From positions 1 to 31,003 of IMG/VR virus record IMGVR_UViG_3300032242_002811: a stretch of 31,003 nucleotides of DNA; one strand, 5' to 3'. Source of the stretch: a virus. Under the pieces are notes generated by a model, which had not been told where the DNA came from, ran no database searches, and saw only the letters and a program-made list of their open reading frames with translations. Positions 24,872-31,003 of this stretch are shown one piece after another (within the stretch, counting starts at the first letter, position 1; every line of letters starts with the position of its first letter). A program made the position numbers and the translations under genes.

Positions 24872-26101
24872 TCAATACAACGGATTCCAGGATGTTCCAT
24901 CATAATAACATGGATAACTTTTACCTAGATTTGTTCCTTTTGGATCCCACCCTGAAGTCCGTCCATTAGCAACAGATATCATACCATCTACTGGAGTAGC
25001 AGGTACTGTTGTTAGGACTGATAATTTCATAGTACCTCTTACATCTAGTGTAGATTGAGCTACAGTATCTGCTGGTGTCGTTGCGGTTCCTGCCGCTGAT
25101 AATCCAAAAATAGCACCTCCTGCTGTAAAGTATCCATTAGGTGCAAAATTATATGAAATAGCAGTACCGTCCTTACTCATTACATATAGACCGGTATTTC
25201 CGGTAATTTCAGTAGCAGTTTTATCTTTTACATCTGTAACTAAACATGCTGCCATTTTCCAACCTTCTAATGGTCCTAAATAGCCTCTCCAGGATATTAC
25301 ACCTAATCGATCATTAATTACTGATATTGTAGGATTTTGTATTGTTCCGGTTGACCCTGATGAATTAAAATCTATAGTAATTCCATTTCCGTCTATACCT
25401 GCCGGCCCGTTAAGAATTATAGCCTCACCAGATGAAGGATTATTAACAACAAATAATCCGGAAGGATTGGTCTTATTTCCAATAAAAACAGGATATGAAA
25501 CAGCATTGGTATTTTGATCATAGGCAGTAGAAAGCTGAGATCCAGCATAGGAATTAGATATAATCCTTCCACCTACATTTAAATTCTCATTAATTCCTAC
25601 TCCACCTGCAACTTTTAACGCACCAGTTAAACTATTTGTTGATGATGTTGTATCTGTTATTACTATGGGATTAGAAGTTGTTCCGCCGGGATCGCCAATA
25701 GGACCCTTATCACCTATAGGTCCTTTGTTACCAACTAATCCAATTGATCCGGTATATCCAACAGATCCAGCAGATCCAGCACTTCCTTGATATCCGGTAG
25801 CACCAACAAGTCCTGTTGAACCAGCATACCCTACATTACCTATACTTCCCTGATATCCAGTATCACCGATTGAACCCATATAACCGGTAGCACCTCTAGC
25901 ACCAGATGAACCAGTATATCCAACTGATCCTTGGTACCCGCCTCCTATGCTTCCAACATATCCTGTAACAATATTACCACCAACAGTTGAACCGTCGCCT
26001 ACATATAAATCTTTAGTATCAGTGGTATAGATTAATTCTCCCTCAGCAGGGGTGATTGATAATCTTTCAGCGTTGGTACCTCTACGTATTTTAAGTGACA
26101 T
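24872..26101 (-). CDS. Phage fibre/structural protein with collagen-like repeats
   Basis: A 409-residue virion-type protein. The N-terminus (SLKIRRGTNAERLSITPAEGELIYTTDTK, then LYVGDGS) is the short domain common at the start of phage tail-fibre and tropism-determinant proteins. Residues about 47-143 are Gly-x-Y triplets (for example GYQGSIGNVGYAGSTG and GPIGDKGPIGDPG), predicting a collagen-like triple helix. The rest is beta-rich and ends in a region typical of fibre tips (CYYDGTSWNPLY). Trimerisation is expected. Leader sequence: AGGAG eight bases before ATG, partly within a hairpin, and a late-type promoter upstream. It is the only clear virion gene here, and so a candidate target of the island's modifying enzymes. 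Confidence 0.85.
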   Translation of the reverse strand: MSLKIRRGTNAERLSITPAEGELIYTTDTKDLYVGDGSTVGGNIVTGYVGSIGGGYQGSVGYTGSSGARGATGYMGSIGDTGYQGSIGNVGYAGSTGLVGATGYQGSAGSAGSVGYTGSIGLVGNKGPIGDKGPIGDPGGTTSNPIVITDTTSSTNSLTGALKVAGGVGINENLNVGGRIISNSYAGSQLSTAYDQNTNAVSYPVFIGNKTNPSGLFVVNNPSSGEAIILNGPAGIDGNGITIDFNSSGSTGTIQNPTISVINDRLGVISWRGYLGPLEGWKMAACLVTDVKDKTATEITGNTGLYVMSKDGTAISYNFAPNGYFTAGGAIFGLSAAGTATTPADTVAQSTLDVRGTMKLSVLTTVPATPVDGMISVANGRTSGWDPKGTNLGKSYPCYYDGTSWNPLY

Positions 26102-26111
26102 GAATAAACTC

Positions 26112-26147
26112 CTGGATCAGATCTGTTCTTTTATTTATCTGATCCAG
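26112..26147 (-). promoter_or_regulatory. Leader hairpin overlapping the fibre ribosome-binding site
   Basis: CTGGATCAGAT (26147-26137 on the minus strand) pairs perfectly over 11 bases with ATCTGATCCAG (26122-26112), with a 14-base loop. The 3' arm includes the first bases of the AGGAG (26113-26109) of the fibre gene. There is no U-run directly after the stem, so it is a poor terminator. In transcripts reading through from thyX the hairpin would partly mask the start; a transcript starting at the box in its loop would lack the 5' arm. Confidence 0.6.
26132..26139 (-). promoter_or_regulatory. Late-type promoter (NATAAATA) for the fibre gene
   Basis: GATAAATA on the minus strand, 30 bases before the fibre ATG, matches the late promoter consensus of T4-like marine phages. 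Transcription would begin about six bases further on, giving a leader of about 25 bases with an exposed AGGAG. The position before a structural gene supports the call; an AT-rich chance match is possible. Confidence 0.55.
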
Positions 26148-26153
26148 TACTAC

Positions 26154-27023
26154 TTAAATCCACTTTGCTTTAAATTCGTCCAATTCACGCTTGCTAAGAT
26201 CAAACTTCTTAGCAACGCCGTCCTCATCGCGTAGATCTTCTAGGAGATCTAACCACTTGTCGCTGCTAATTATGCGCTTTAGCAATGCTACTTCGAGTCT
26301 GCTAACCTTAACAGAATCTACAGCATAGTCCTCAAATGCTTCGCAAGCTAATGGAAAATATGGCTTAGCGAGATCATACATAGCACGGGCAAACTCCTGT
26401 ATTTCCCATTGTGCATGGCTATCCATACGCAAGCGAGCCATGTGTAGGAAGTTCTTTAGATTTGCCTTCCAATAGCATTCAGTGTATCCACCTACTGGGA
26501 GGATCGCGCGAGCAGTTTCTCTAGCCAACCCAAAGTCGTTGATATGACGTTCATAGAGCTCATAGTTGTAATCCCATGCTCCGAGCATATCGTCAATGAT
26601 GTGTTGTCTCTGGATGTCATCAAGTTCACCTGCTCTGCCCTGCTTATTGGTTGTACTTTGAGGTTTGAAGTTCTGCGGTTCGGGTATATAGAATTCATCG
26701 GTAATGACCGAGTAACGGGCCGAATATTCATTTAAGCTTGCCGTCCTATGTCTGACCAGCTGCCTCATCACAAAGATAGGAAGCTTGATATGGAACTTAA
26801 CTTCGCACATTTCAAATGGAGTAGTATGCTCATGTCGCATGAGATATCGTATCAATCCACGATCACCTTGTACTTTCTTAGTGCCTTCACCGTAGCTAAC
26901 ACGAGCTGCTCGGACGATAGCATCATCACTGCCCATATGATCTACTAGTCCTACAAACCCGTGATCTAATACAGGTACATAGGACTTATCAGTATCAAAA
27001 TCTATCTCATTACGTAGTGTCAT
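26154..27023 (-). CDS. thyX: Flavin-dependent thymidylate synthase
   Basis: A 289-residue ThyX. The signature RHRTASLNEYSARY contains the RHR-x(7)-S-x-R type motif that binds FAD and dUMP, and HEHTTPFEM upstream and LKNFLHMARLRMDSHAQWEIQEFA downstream are further conserved blocks. It makes dTMP from dUMP with methylene-tetrahydrofolate and NADPH, in the cytoplasm; phages use it to supply thymidine for DNA synthesis. Its start has AGGAAG just upstream and overlaps the preceding gene's stop by four bases. Length and motifs are normal. The GC content is visibly higher than in the island. Confidence 0.97.
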   Translation of the reverse strand: MTLRNEIDFDTDKSYVPVLDHGFVGLVDHMGSDDAIVRAARVSYGEGTKKVQGDRGLIRYLMRHEHTTPFEMCEVKFHIKLPIFVMRQLVRHRTASLNEYSARYSVITDEFYIPEPQNFKPQSTTNKQGRAGELDDIQRQHIIDDMLGAWDYNYELYERHINDFGLARETARAILPVGGYTECYWKANLKNFLHMARLRMDSHAQWEIQEFARAMYDLAKPYFPLACEAFEDYAVDSVKVSRLEVALLKRIISSDKWLDLLEDLRDEDGVAKKFDLSKRELDEFKAKWI

Positions 27024-27340
27024 TTCTTCCTCTTTAGAAATTTGTTAGTGCTTCGTATAACATCTTTTTTAAGCTTTTCAACGTCGAGCCTAAAATCGAT
27101 ATGTTCTATGCTTTCTTCATGGAGTTGAAAAAACTCATAAAGATTCCTAGGAAGATTTCCATCTTCTGCTTTTTTATCTGCATCTGCTAAAACTATGTGC
27201 CAATTTTTACCGTCCTTAAATGTAACCATAACACTGTGTAAGTAAGGCAAAGGTACTGCTGAAAGATCAACGTCTTCAAATATCTCAGGCCACTGGTCTA
27301 CGATATTTTTATTGAGGGGCCTCTTCGTTGACTTTGCCAC
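27020..27340 (-). CDS. Conserved phage protein of unknown function
   Basis: A protein of 106 residues if read from GTG 27340, which has AAGGA five bases upstream; a longer in-frame start at 27373 would add 11 residues and deepen the overlap with the upstream gene. The centre (HSVMVTFKDGKNWHIVLADAD) looks like a small beta-sheet, and the tail (VEKLKKDVIRSTNKFLKRKK) is a basic helix, which could bind nucleic acid. I recall similar small proteins in marine T4-like phages but cannot name a family. It overlaps the upstream gene by 32 bases and thyX by four. Confidence 0.6.
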   Translation of the reverse strand: MAKSTKRPLNKNIVDQWPEIFEDVDLSAVPLPYLHSVMVTFKDGKNWHIVLADADKKAEDGNLPRNLYEFFQLHEESIEHIDFRLDVEKLKKDVIRSTNKFLKRKK

Positions 27341-27956
27341 GTGATTCCTTCTTCTTAGGCGGATCGAGTTCATCCGCTATCTTCTTTAGTCTAGCTGCTT
27401 CCTTATAAAGACGGTCAGCTTCACTACGATAGTCACGGGCTGTCGTTAACTCCTTAACAGGCTTTGGCTTAGTTTGATCATCAATAATGACGTCACTTTT
27501 GCTTGGCTTCTTGGTTAGATCTTCGATCTGAATGTCCTGGGTCTTGGTTTCTGGACGATTCTTGTGTGGCATATCGGCCTTAATAGCAAGATCATCTAGG
27601 CTAACACCTTTCTGTTCAGCAATCATGAGATTGAGTTCATCTAGTGGAATCTCATCTACTAGTGACGGAGTCATGATAACACTGCTTGTAGCAACCTTAA
27701 CAAGCTTCCCTGTCATATGAAGTTGTTCCAAGATATTTGATCCATCGCTAAAATAGCGACTTGAAAGATGATCACCTAGCTCGTTGGACTGTTGACCCTG
27801 TGGATTCTCTAACTCTGTCATCAATGTATTATGATACGCTTCCGTTAATGAAGACGTACCAATAACCAATGCAGAGAAAGCATCGCCGGGGAGTGTGCGA
27901 TAAATCACGCACACCTTAGCCCCATTATGCTTCATCTTGCCTACATGCTTGAGCAT
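27309..27956 (-). CDS. Conserved phage protein of unknown function with C-terminal coiled coil
   Basis: A 215-residue protein. The N-terminal 115 residues are compact alpha/beta (HNGAKVCVIYRTLPGD, ALVIGTSSLTEAYHNTLM). They are followed by a charged, Lys/Pro/Asp-rich linker and a probable helix or coiled coil (YRSEADRLYKEAARLKKIADEL). The start and the preceding stop share one base (TAATG), so translation is coupled to the 78-residue protein upstream. The order of these two small genes resembles a conserved pair in marine T4-like phages, probably structural or assembly related; that role is inference and I find no enzymatic motif. Confidence 0.65.
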   Translation of the reverse strand: MLKHVGKMKHNGAKVCVIYRTLPGDAFSALVIGTSSLTEAYHNTLMTELENPQGQQSNELGDHLSSRYFSDGSNILEQLHMTGKLVKVATSSVIMTPSLVDEIPLDELNLMIAEQKGVSLDDLAIKADMPHKNRPETKTQDIQIEDLTKKPSKSDVIIDDQTKPKPVKELTTARDYRSEADRLYKEAARLKKIADELDPPKKKESRGKVNEEAPQ

Positions 27957-28192
27957 TAAGCAGAAGCCTGTGTATCAGCGGCAGGTGCCTGCGCAGCCTG
28001 TGCAGCCTGTGCAGCGGCAAGGAACGCTTCTAACTTAGCATATACTGTTCCAACTGGAACCATTTCGTTTGGCTTAAATGCACCACGTGAGCTTGCAACG
28101 TCAATGATGCTCTTCATAGCAGCAAGATCGTTAATGTTTAGTTCTGGATTAGCAGCTGGGGTTTCTGCTGTTGGGGTTGTTTCATCGACCAT
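27956..28192 (-). CDS. Small conserved T4-like phage protein
   Basis: A 78-residue protein. The middle (ELNINDLAAMKSIIDVASSRG, then FKPNEMVPVGTVYAKLEAFL) is a two-helix motif that I recognise from many marine T4-like phage genomes without a known function. It is flanked by a Thr/Ala/Pro-rich N-terminus and an Ala/Gln-rich C-terminal tail (AAAQAAQAAQAPAAD), which are low complexity and probably disordered. AGGAG stands eight bases before the ATG, and a sigma70-like promoter lies further upstream. It heads a run that continues through thyX. Confidence 0.7.
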   Translation of the reverse strand: MVDETTPTAETPAANPELNINDLAAMKSIIDVASSRGAFKPNEMVPVGTVYAKLEAFLAAAQAAQAAQAPAADTQASA

Positions 28193-28217
28193 TTATATCT
28201 CCTTTTGATGATGTCTT

Positions 28218-28246
28218 ATTATATAACCGTTTTTATTAATGGTCTA
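28218..28246 (-). promoter_or_regulatory. Sigma70-type promoter before the 78-residue protein gene
   Basis: On the minus strand TAGACC (28246-28241) and TATAAT (28223-28218) are separated by 17 bases. The -10 box is perfect and the -35 box matches TTGACA at four of six positions. It lies in the 43-base gap after the stop of the upstream gene and would start the run of genes down to thyX. AT-rich context makes a chance -10 possible. Confidence 0.45.
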
Positions 28247-28529
28247 CCTTATTTTTGGCCAAGTATGGACAACCTAGCAAAAATAGGGTAGATTCGTATG
28301 GATCCTCAAATGCCAACGCATGGTATCCAACGATCTTATTATCGGATAGCTTGGTTAGATATCCAAAAAAGAATCTAGACTTTAGATTCGTATAGATCCA
28401 TTTTAGTATTGAATCTTGCTGCTGATAATAGCTCATATCACCAACATCGATTGGATCTAGATGAGGAGGTAGGAAACGTAATCTCCTACTCTCCAACACG
28501 TTTAGCGGGATTACTTTAAACTCTTTCAT
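28236..28529 (-). CDS. Hypothetical phage protein
   Basis: A 97-residue protein not recognised. It has an N-terminal LNVLESRRLRFLPPHLDPIDVGD segment and a C-terminal beta-rich region (RFFFGYLTKLSDNKIVGYHALAF, ESTLFLLGCPYL). No motif, signal peptide or membrane segment stands out. Its ATG overlaps the stop of the metallopeptidase gene (ATGA), so it is translated with it and may be a small partner of the VWA/MoxR pair. It is followed by a 43-base gap that holds a promoter. Confidence 0.6.
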   Translation of the reverse strand: MKEFKVIPLNVLESRRLRFLPPHLDPIDVGDMSYYQQQDSILKWIYTNLKSRFFFGYLTKLSDNKIVGYHALAFEDPYESTLFLLGCPYLAKNKVDH

Positions 28530-29746
28530 TCTTTAAACTCATAGTGGCTGTATACACCAAAGGGTGGCTTGATAGTCTCATTACCATGGATGATGAACAC
28601 AGTATCGCAGTAGTCAGGATCACCCCAACTACCGAACGGATAGCCATCTGTGAACATAATGAACTTCTTAGGAACAAGATTCTCGTTCTTCATCATTTGC
28701 CAGTTAGCATCAAAGTCAGTGCCGCCGCCGCCCTTAGGCTCATAGTTCTCAAACTCTGCGATGTTATCAGCAGTAATGTCAACGACATTGTAGATGTCAG
28801 TGTCGAAGCACCACAACTTAATGTGGAAGTCCTTGAACTGATCCATAATACCCTTGATCTCGCTAAGGAAGTCACGTGCCATCTTGTTAGAGATAGAACC
28901 GCTCATGTCGATAGCAACAGCAACATCAATAGTCTGATCGTAATTCATACCTGGGAGGATAGCACCAGTATGCCAGCCCTTGCGTGAAGGACGCATCCAA
29001 GTATAGTCATTACGGATAGTGCTCTGGATCTGCTGCTTTAGAAGTTCACGCCAATCAATCTTAGGCTCAGTGAGTTCACTAATCAAACGACGCACACCTG
29101 AGGGGATATTACCAGCGGAACTCTGTGCGGCACTGATCATCGCTTCTTTCATCTCATCGCGGATCTTGCGTAGTTCATCCTTGGTGTACTTCTTGCGCTT
29201 GCTCTTACCGTCCTTGTCATCCTCTCCATCACCGTCCTGATCGAGATGCTGATCCAATAGTTCGCCAAGTTGCTGTAGTTGCTGTAGATCATACTTGCTA
29301 TGGATGATATCGTAGATCTCTTCAGCACTCTTGCCGCGATACTTGTTATCCTGGAAGATCTTGACCTGCACAATCTTATCACCAATGCGATCGTCTACGA
29401 GGATCTGGTTGATAGCATAATCACAAGCGATATTCCAGATGTCAGGCTCGCGATTGTTGCGACGACCCATATGATCAAATACATTATGGAGAACCTCGTG
29501 GCAAAACAGAAACTCTGTCTGCTTAGGGGTCAATTTATCAACGAACGTAGTGTCGAAGTAAAAGTGACGACCATCAGTTGCCGCTGTATTAATATGTGGG
29601 TCGTCAGTACAATCTACCATACGCAAACGTGTAGCGAGATTACCAAAGAAGCTATGGCGGAGCAACAGTCCAACGCGGGCTGTAATAAGCTTCTCTTCGA
29701 TTTTACGACCTTCAATACGTGGGGATTTAGCAACTGCGGTAGCCAT
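28526..29746 (-). CDS. VWA-domain putative metallopeptidase (DUF2201 type)
   Basis: A 406-residue protein. CHEVLHNVFDH (HEVLH at residues 83-87) is a zinc-peptidase HExxH motif, followed by a WNIACDYAIN segment typical of the DUF2201 N-terminal domain. A charged Asp/Lys-rich linker near residues 165-200 comes next. A von Willebrand factor A-like domain follows, with the metal-adhesion motif AIDMSGSIS and a conserved MFTDG near the end. ATG 29746 is chosen because AGGAG precedes it by 6 bases; an upstream ATG at 29770 has no such site. VWA proteins of this type act with MoxR AAA+ ATPases, and such an ATPase is encoded directly upstream. The target is unknown. Confidence 0.88.
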   Translation of the reverse strand: MATAVAKSPRIEGRKIEEKLITARVGLLLRHSFFGNLATRLRMVDCTDDPHINTAATDGRHFYFDTTFVDKLTPKQTEFLFCHEVLHNVFDHMGRRNNREPDIWNIACDYAINQILVDDRIGDKIVQVKIFQDNKYRGKSAEEIYDIIHSKYDLQQLQQLGELLDQHLDQDGDGEDDKDGKSKRKKYTKDELRKIRDEMKEAMISAAQSSAGNIPSGVRRLISELTEPKIDWRELLKQQIQSTIRNDYTWMRPSRKGWHTGAILPGMNYDQTIDVAVAIDMSGSISNKMARDFLSEIKGIMDQFKDFHIKLWCFDTDIYNVVDITADNIAEFENYEPKGGGGTDFDANWQMMKNENLVPKKFIMFTDGYPFGSWGDPDYCDTVFIIHGNETIKPPFGVYSHYEFKE

Positions 29747-29770
29747 GAGATTCTCCTGTGTTATATACAT

Positions 29771-29798
29771 ATAATAGCACAGTTAACTGGATTGTCAA
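29771..29798 (-). promoter_or_regulatory. Sigma70-type promoter of the VWA metallopeptidase gene
   Basis: TTGACA (29798-29793) and TATTAT (29776-29771) with a 16-base spacer, preceded by TGC to give an extended -10. The -35 is a perfect match. It lies 24 bases upstream of the chosen ATG. A 10-base inverted repeat covers most of it. The promoter at 30930-30957 has the same -35, the same spacer and the same TGCTATTAT. Confidence 0.75.
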
Positions 29799-29806
29799 CT
29801 GTGCTA
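29775..29806 (-). repeat. Inverted repeat overlapping the VWA gene promoter
   Basis: TAGCACAGTT (29775-29784) and its exact complement AACTGTGCTA (29797-29806) are separated by 12 bases. The repeat covers the -35 box and touches the -10 box. It could be an operator for a dimeric regulator or a hairpin after the MoxR gene; no T-run follows, so an intrinsic terminator is less likely. Confidence 0.55.
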
Positions 29807-29813
29807 GAGTTGC

Positions 29814-30896
29814 TTACTGGTTAGCAGCGATCACGTACTTGCCGAAGCGATCATGAAACTCATCGAAGTTCTTCAACCTGCTAGGATCAATTGGTAAGTC
29901 GTAGCTCGAAAGCGCAATCTTAGCACCCATAACAGTGAGCTCAGTCTCGAAATTGTCCATCATAAAGCGGAAGAAGTTGTCTGCCATCTCATTCCAGTTC
30001 TTAACCTTCTTCTGATCAGCATCCTTAAGCTCGTAGCAGAGGGAGACAGTTAGCGAATACATCGCGCTAATCTCCTTGACCTTAAGCTCCTTAACCTTGC
30101 CGCTTAGGATGTCTGTAGGATTAGGCATACGTCCAGCAACCTTGCGGTGTGCCATAAACTTAACACCAGTGCCCTCACCAACAGCGCCGCTAACTAGATC
30201 AGCGAGCGTAGCATCACCTAGATCATCGTCGAGCAGTTCGCTAACGAAGCTCCAAGAACGCGGCGTAGCGAACGAGCGGCTAGCAGTCTTAGGATCAAAA
30301 TCGTACAAGTCCTGCTTGGCAAAGCTAATGTAACCAACAACGTCCTTGTGGATCTTGTTAGCAACAGCCCACTGGAACCAGTCATCAAAGTCAACACGTA
30401 GTTCAAGATGTACGAAGCGATTAGCAAGCGGAGCAGGCATACGATAAGTAACGCCCTTATCTGCCTCACGGTTACCTGCGGCAACAACGATCACGTTATC
30501 GGGTAGCTTGTATGTACCAACTCGACGATTAAGAACAAGCTGATAAGCAGCTGCCTGTACGCTAGGCGGTGCTGAGTTCATCTCGTCTAGGAACAAGATA
30601 ACAACTGGATGCTTGGCAGCAAGTTCCTCAGTAGGAAGTTCTACGGGGGGAGCCCAGCTCATCGTGCTGTCAGTTGAGTTAAAGTAAGGGATACCCTTAA
30701 TGTCAGTTGGCTCCCAGAGTGACAAGCGCACGTCAATAACATGAGCATCCATCTCACTGCCTAGCTGATGAATAGCATCGGACTTACCAATGCCTGGAGG
30801 GCCCCAAAGGAATACTGGACGACGCTTCTTAAATGCGTGGCGCAATGCTGACTTGGCGCCGGAAATGCTTACTGTACGTGTGCTAAGATCTGACAT
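29814..30896 (-). CDS. MoxR-type AAA+ ATPase
   Basis: A 360-residue ATPase. The Walker A motif is GPPGIGKS (residues 32-39) and Walker B is VILFLDEM (99-106). AAGNREADKGVTYRMPAPLANRF holds the sensor 1 Asn and the arginine-finger region, as in MoxR-type proteins. It probably remodels or activates a partner in an ATP-dependent way; the downstream VWA/HExxH protein is the natural partner, as MoxR and VWA genes are usually adjacent. AGGAG lies nine bases before the ATG. A strong sigma70-type promoter precedes it, and a second promoter between the two genes would let them be expressed separately. Length and motifs are normal. Confidence 0.92.
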   Translation of the reverse strand: MSDLSTRTVSISGAKSALRHAFKKRRPVFLWGPPGIGKSDAIHQLGSEMDAHVIDVRLSLWEPTDIKGIPYFNSTDSTMSWAPPVELPTEELAAKHPVVILFLDEMNSAPPSVQAAAYQLVLNRRVGTYKLPDNVIVVAAGNREADKGVTYRMPAPLANRFVHLELRVDFDDWFQWAVANKIHKDVVGYISFAKQDLYDFDPKTASRSFATPRSWSFVSELLDDDLGDATLADLVSGAVGEGTGVKFMAHRKVAGRMPNPTDILSGKVKELKVKEISAMYSLTVSLCYELKDADQKKVKNWNEMADNFFRFMMDNFETELTVMGAKIALSSYDLPIDPSRLKNFDEFHDRFGKYVIAANQ

Positions 30897-30929
30897 TCTG
30901 TTGCTCCTGTGCGTTAATGTCTATAATGT

Positions 30930-30957
30930 ATAATAGCATCTGTATATGACTTGTCAA
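30930..30957 (-). promoter_or_regulatory. Sigma70-type promoter of the MoxR gene
   Basis: TTGACA (30957-30952) and TATTAT (30935-30930), spacer 16 bases, with TGC just before the -10 (extended -10). It sits 34 bases before the ATG of the ATPase gene. It closely copies the promoter at 29771-29798, which argues against chance. A host RNA polymerase housekeeping holoenzyme would recognise it early in infection. Confidence 0.75.
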
Positions 30958-30961
30958 GTGT

Positions 30962-31003
30962 CTATTTGGCTAGTTGTTCCTGTCTTGACATCGCTTTAGC
31001 CAA
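30962..31003 (-). CDS. C-terminal end of an upstream gene (partial)
   Basis: The last 42 bases read on the minus strand as 13 codons ending in TAG (LAKAMSRQEQLAK). The helix-like, charged composition, the stop just upstream of a strong promoter and the absence of other candidate frames fit the end of a gene whose body lies outside the window. Too short to identify, and chance cannot be excluded. Confidence 0.35.
   Translation of the reverse strand: MAKAMSRQEQLAK

Noticed and set aside
25690-25960. Short repeated DNA units suggesting a CRISPR or tandem-repeat array
   Set aside because: They are degenerate codons for collagen Gly-x-Y triplets inside the fibre gene; there are no uniform repeats and spacers.
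26112-26147. Intrinsic terminator after thyX
   Set aside because: The stem is strong, but the bases following it on the transcript are GAGTTTATTC rather than a U-run, and it overlaps the fibre ribosome-binding site; the regulatory reading fits better.
29300-29824. A 174-residue + strand open frame opposite the VWA gene, and a similar one at 28544-28987
   Set aside because: Both lie antisense to well-supported minus-strand coding sequence, have no recognisable motif and no suitable ribosome-binding site.
30965-31003. Inverted repeat TTGGCTA/TAGCCAA at the right edge as a terminator
   Set aside because: The arms are only 7 bases with a long loop and no T-run, and the stretch reads better as the end of a coding sequence.

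Overview
The window looks like part of a T4-like (myovirus) genome of a marine bacterium, possibly a Pelagibacter-type or related low-GC host. The evidence is indirect. Genes are tightly packed with many 1-14 nt start/stop overlaps. There is a collagen-like fibre protein with an N-terminus typical of phage fibres, a flavin-dependent thymidylate synthase (thyX), a MoxR ATPase/VWA-metallopeptidase pair of the kind seen in marine T4-like phages, and a NATAAATA late-type promoter. No capsid, portal, terminase or polymerase gene lies in the window, so the assignment to phage, and especially to a host, is inference. No tRNA, CRISPR array or insertion sequence was seen, and no gap between genes exceeds about 80 bases.

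Two regions differ strongly. Bases 1 to about 24,640 form a very AT-rich accessory island in four strand blocks: + (1-7208), - (7178-12975), + (13036-19369), then - from 19975 onward. It is almost entirely predicted enzymes: four intact radical SAM proteins plus a fifth broken by one in-frame TAA, five Fe(II)/2-oxoglutarate oxygenases of the aspartyl/asparaginyl hydroxylase type, three SGNH hydrolases, a flavin-dependent halogenase, two adenylate-forming enzymes, methyltransferase-like proteins, a PLP-dependent aminotransferase, a GNAT-like protein, a small APH-type kinase, a dual-specificity-type phosphatase and two eight-repeat beta-propellers. Several are paralogue pairs, including a duplicated SPASM-to-twitch radical SAM cassette on opposite strands.

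From about 24,640 to 31,003, all on the minus strand, the sequence looks like phage backbone and becomes visibly richer in GC from thyX on. It holds a small DUF6356-like membrane protein, the fibre, thyX, four small conserved or unknown proteins, the VWA-type metallopeptidase and the MoxR ATPase. Two near-identical sigma70-type promoters precede the last two genes. A hairpin enclosing a late promoter sits just upstream of the fibre gene.

The island reads like a biosynthetic or modification locus (radical chemistry, hydroxylation, halogenation, adenylation, methylation, acyl hydrolysis). No precursor peptide, carrier protein or scaffold enzyme was found. The substrate is therefore unknown; a virion protein, a cell-surface glycan and a small molecule all remain possible.
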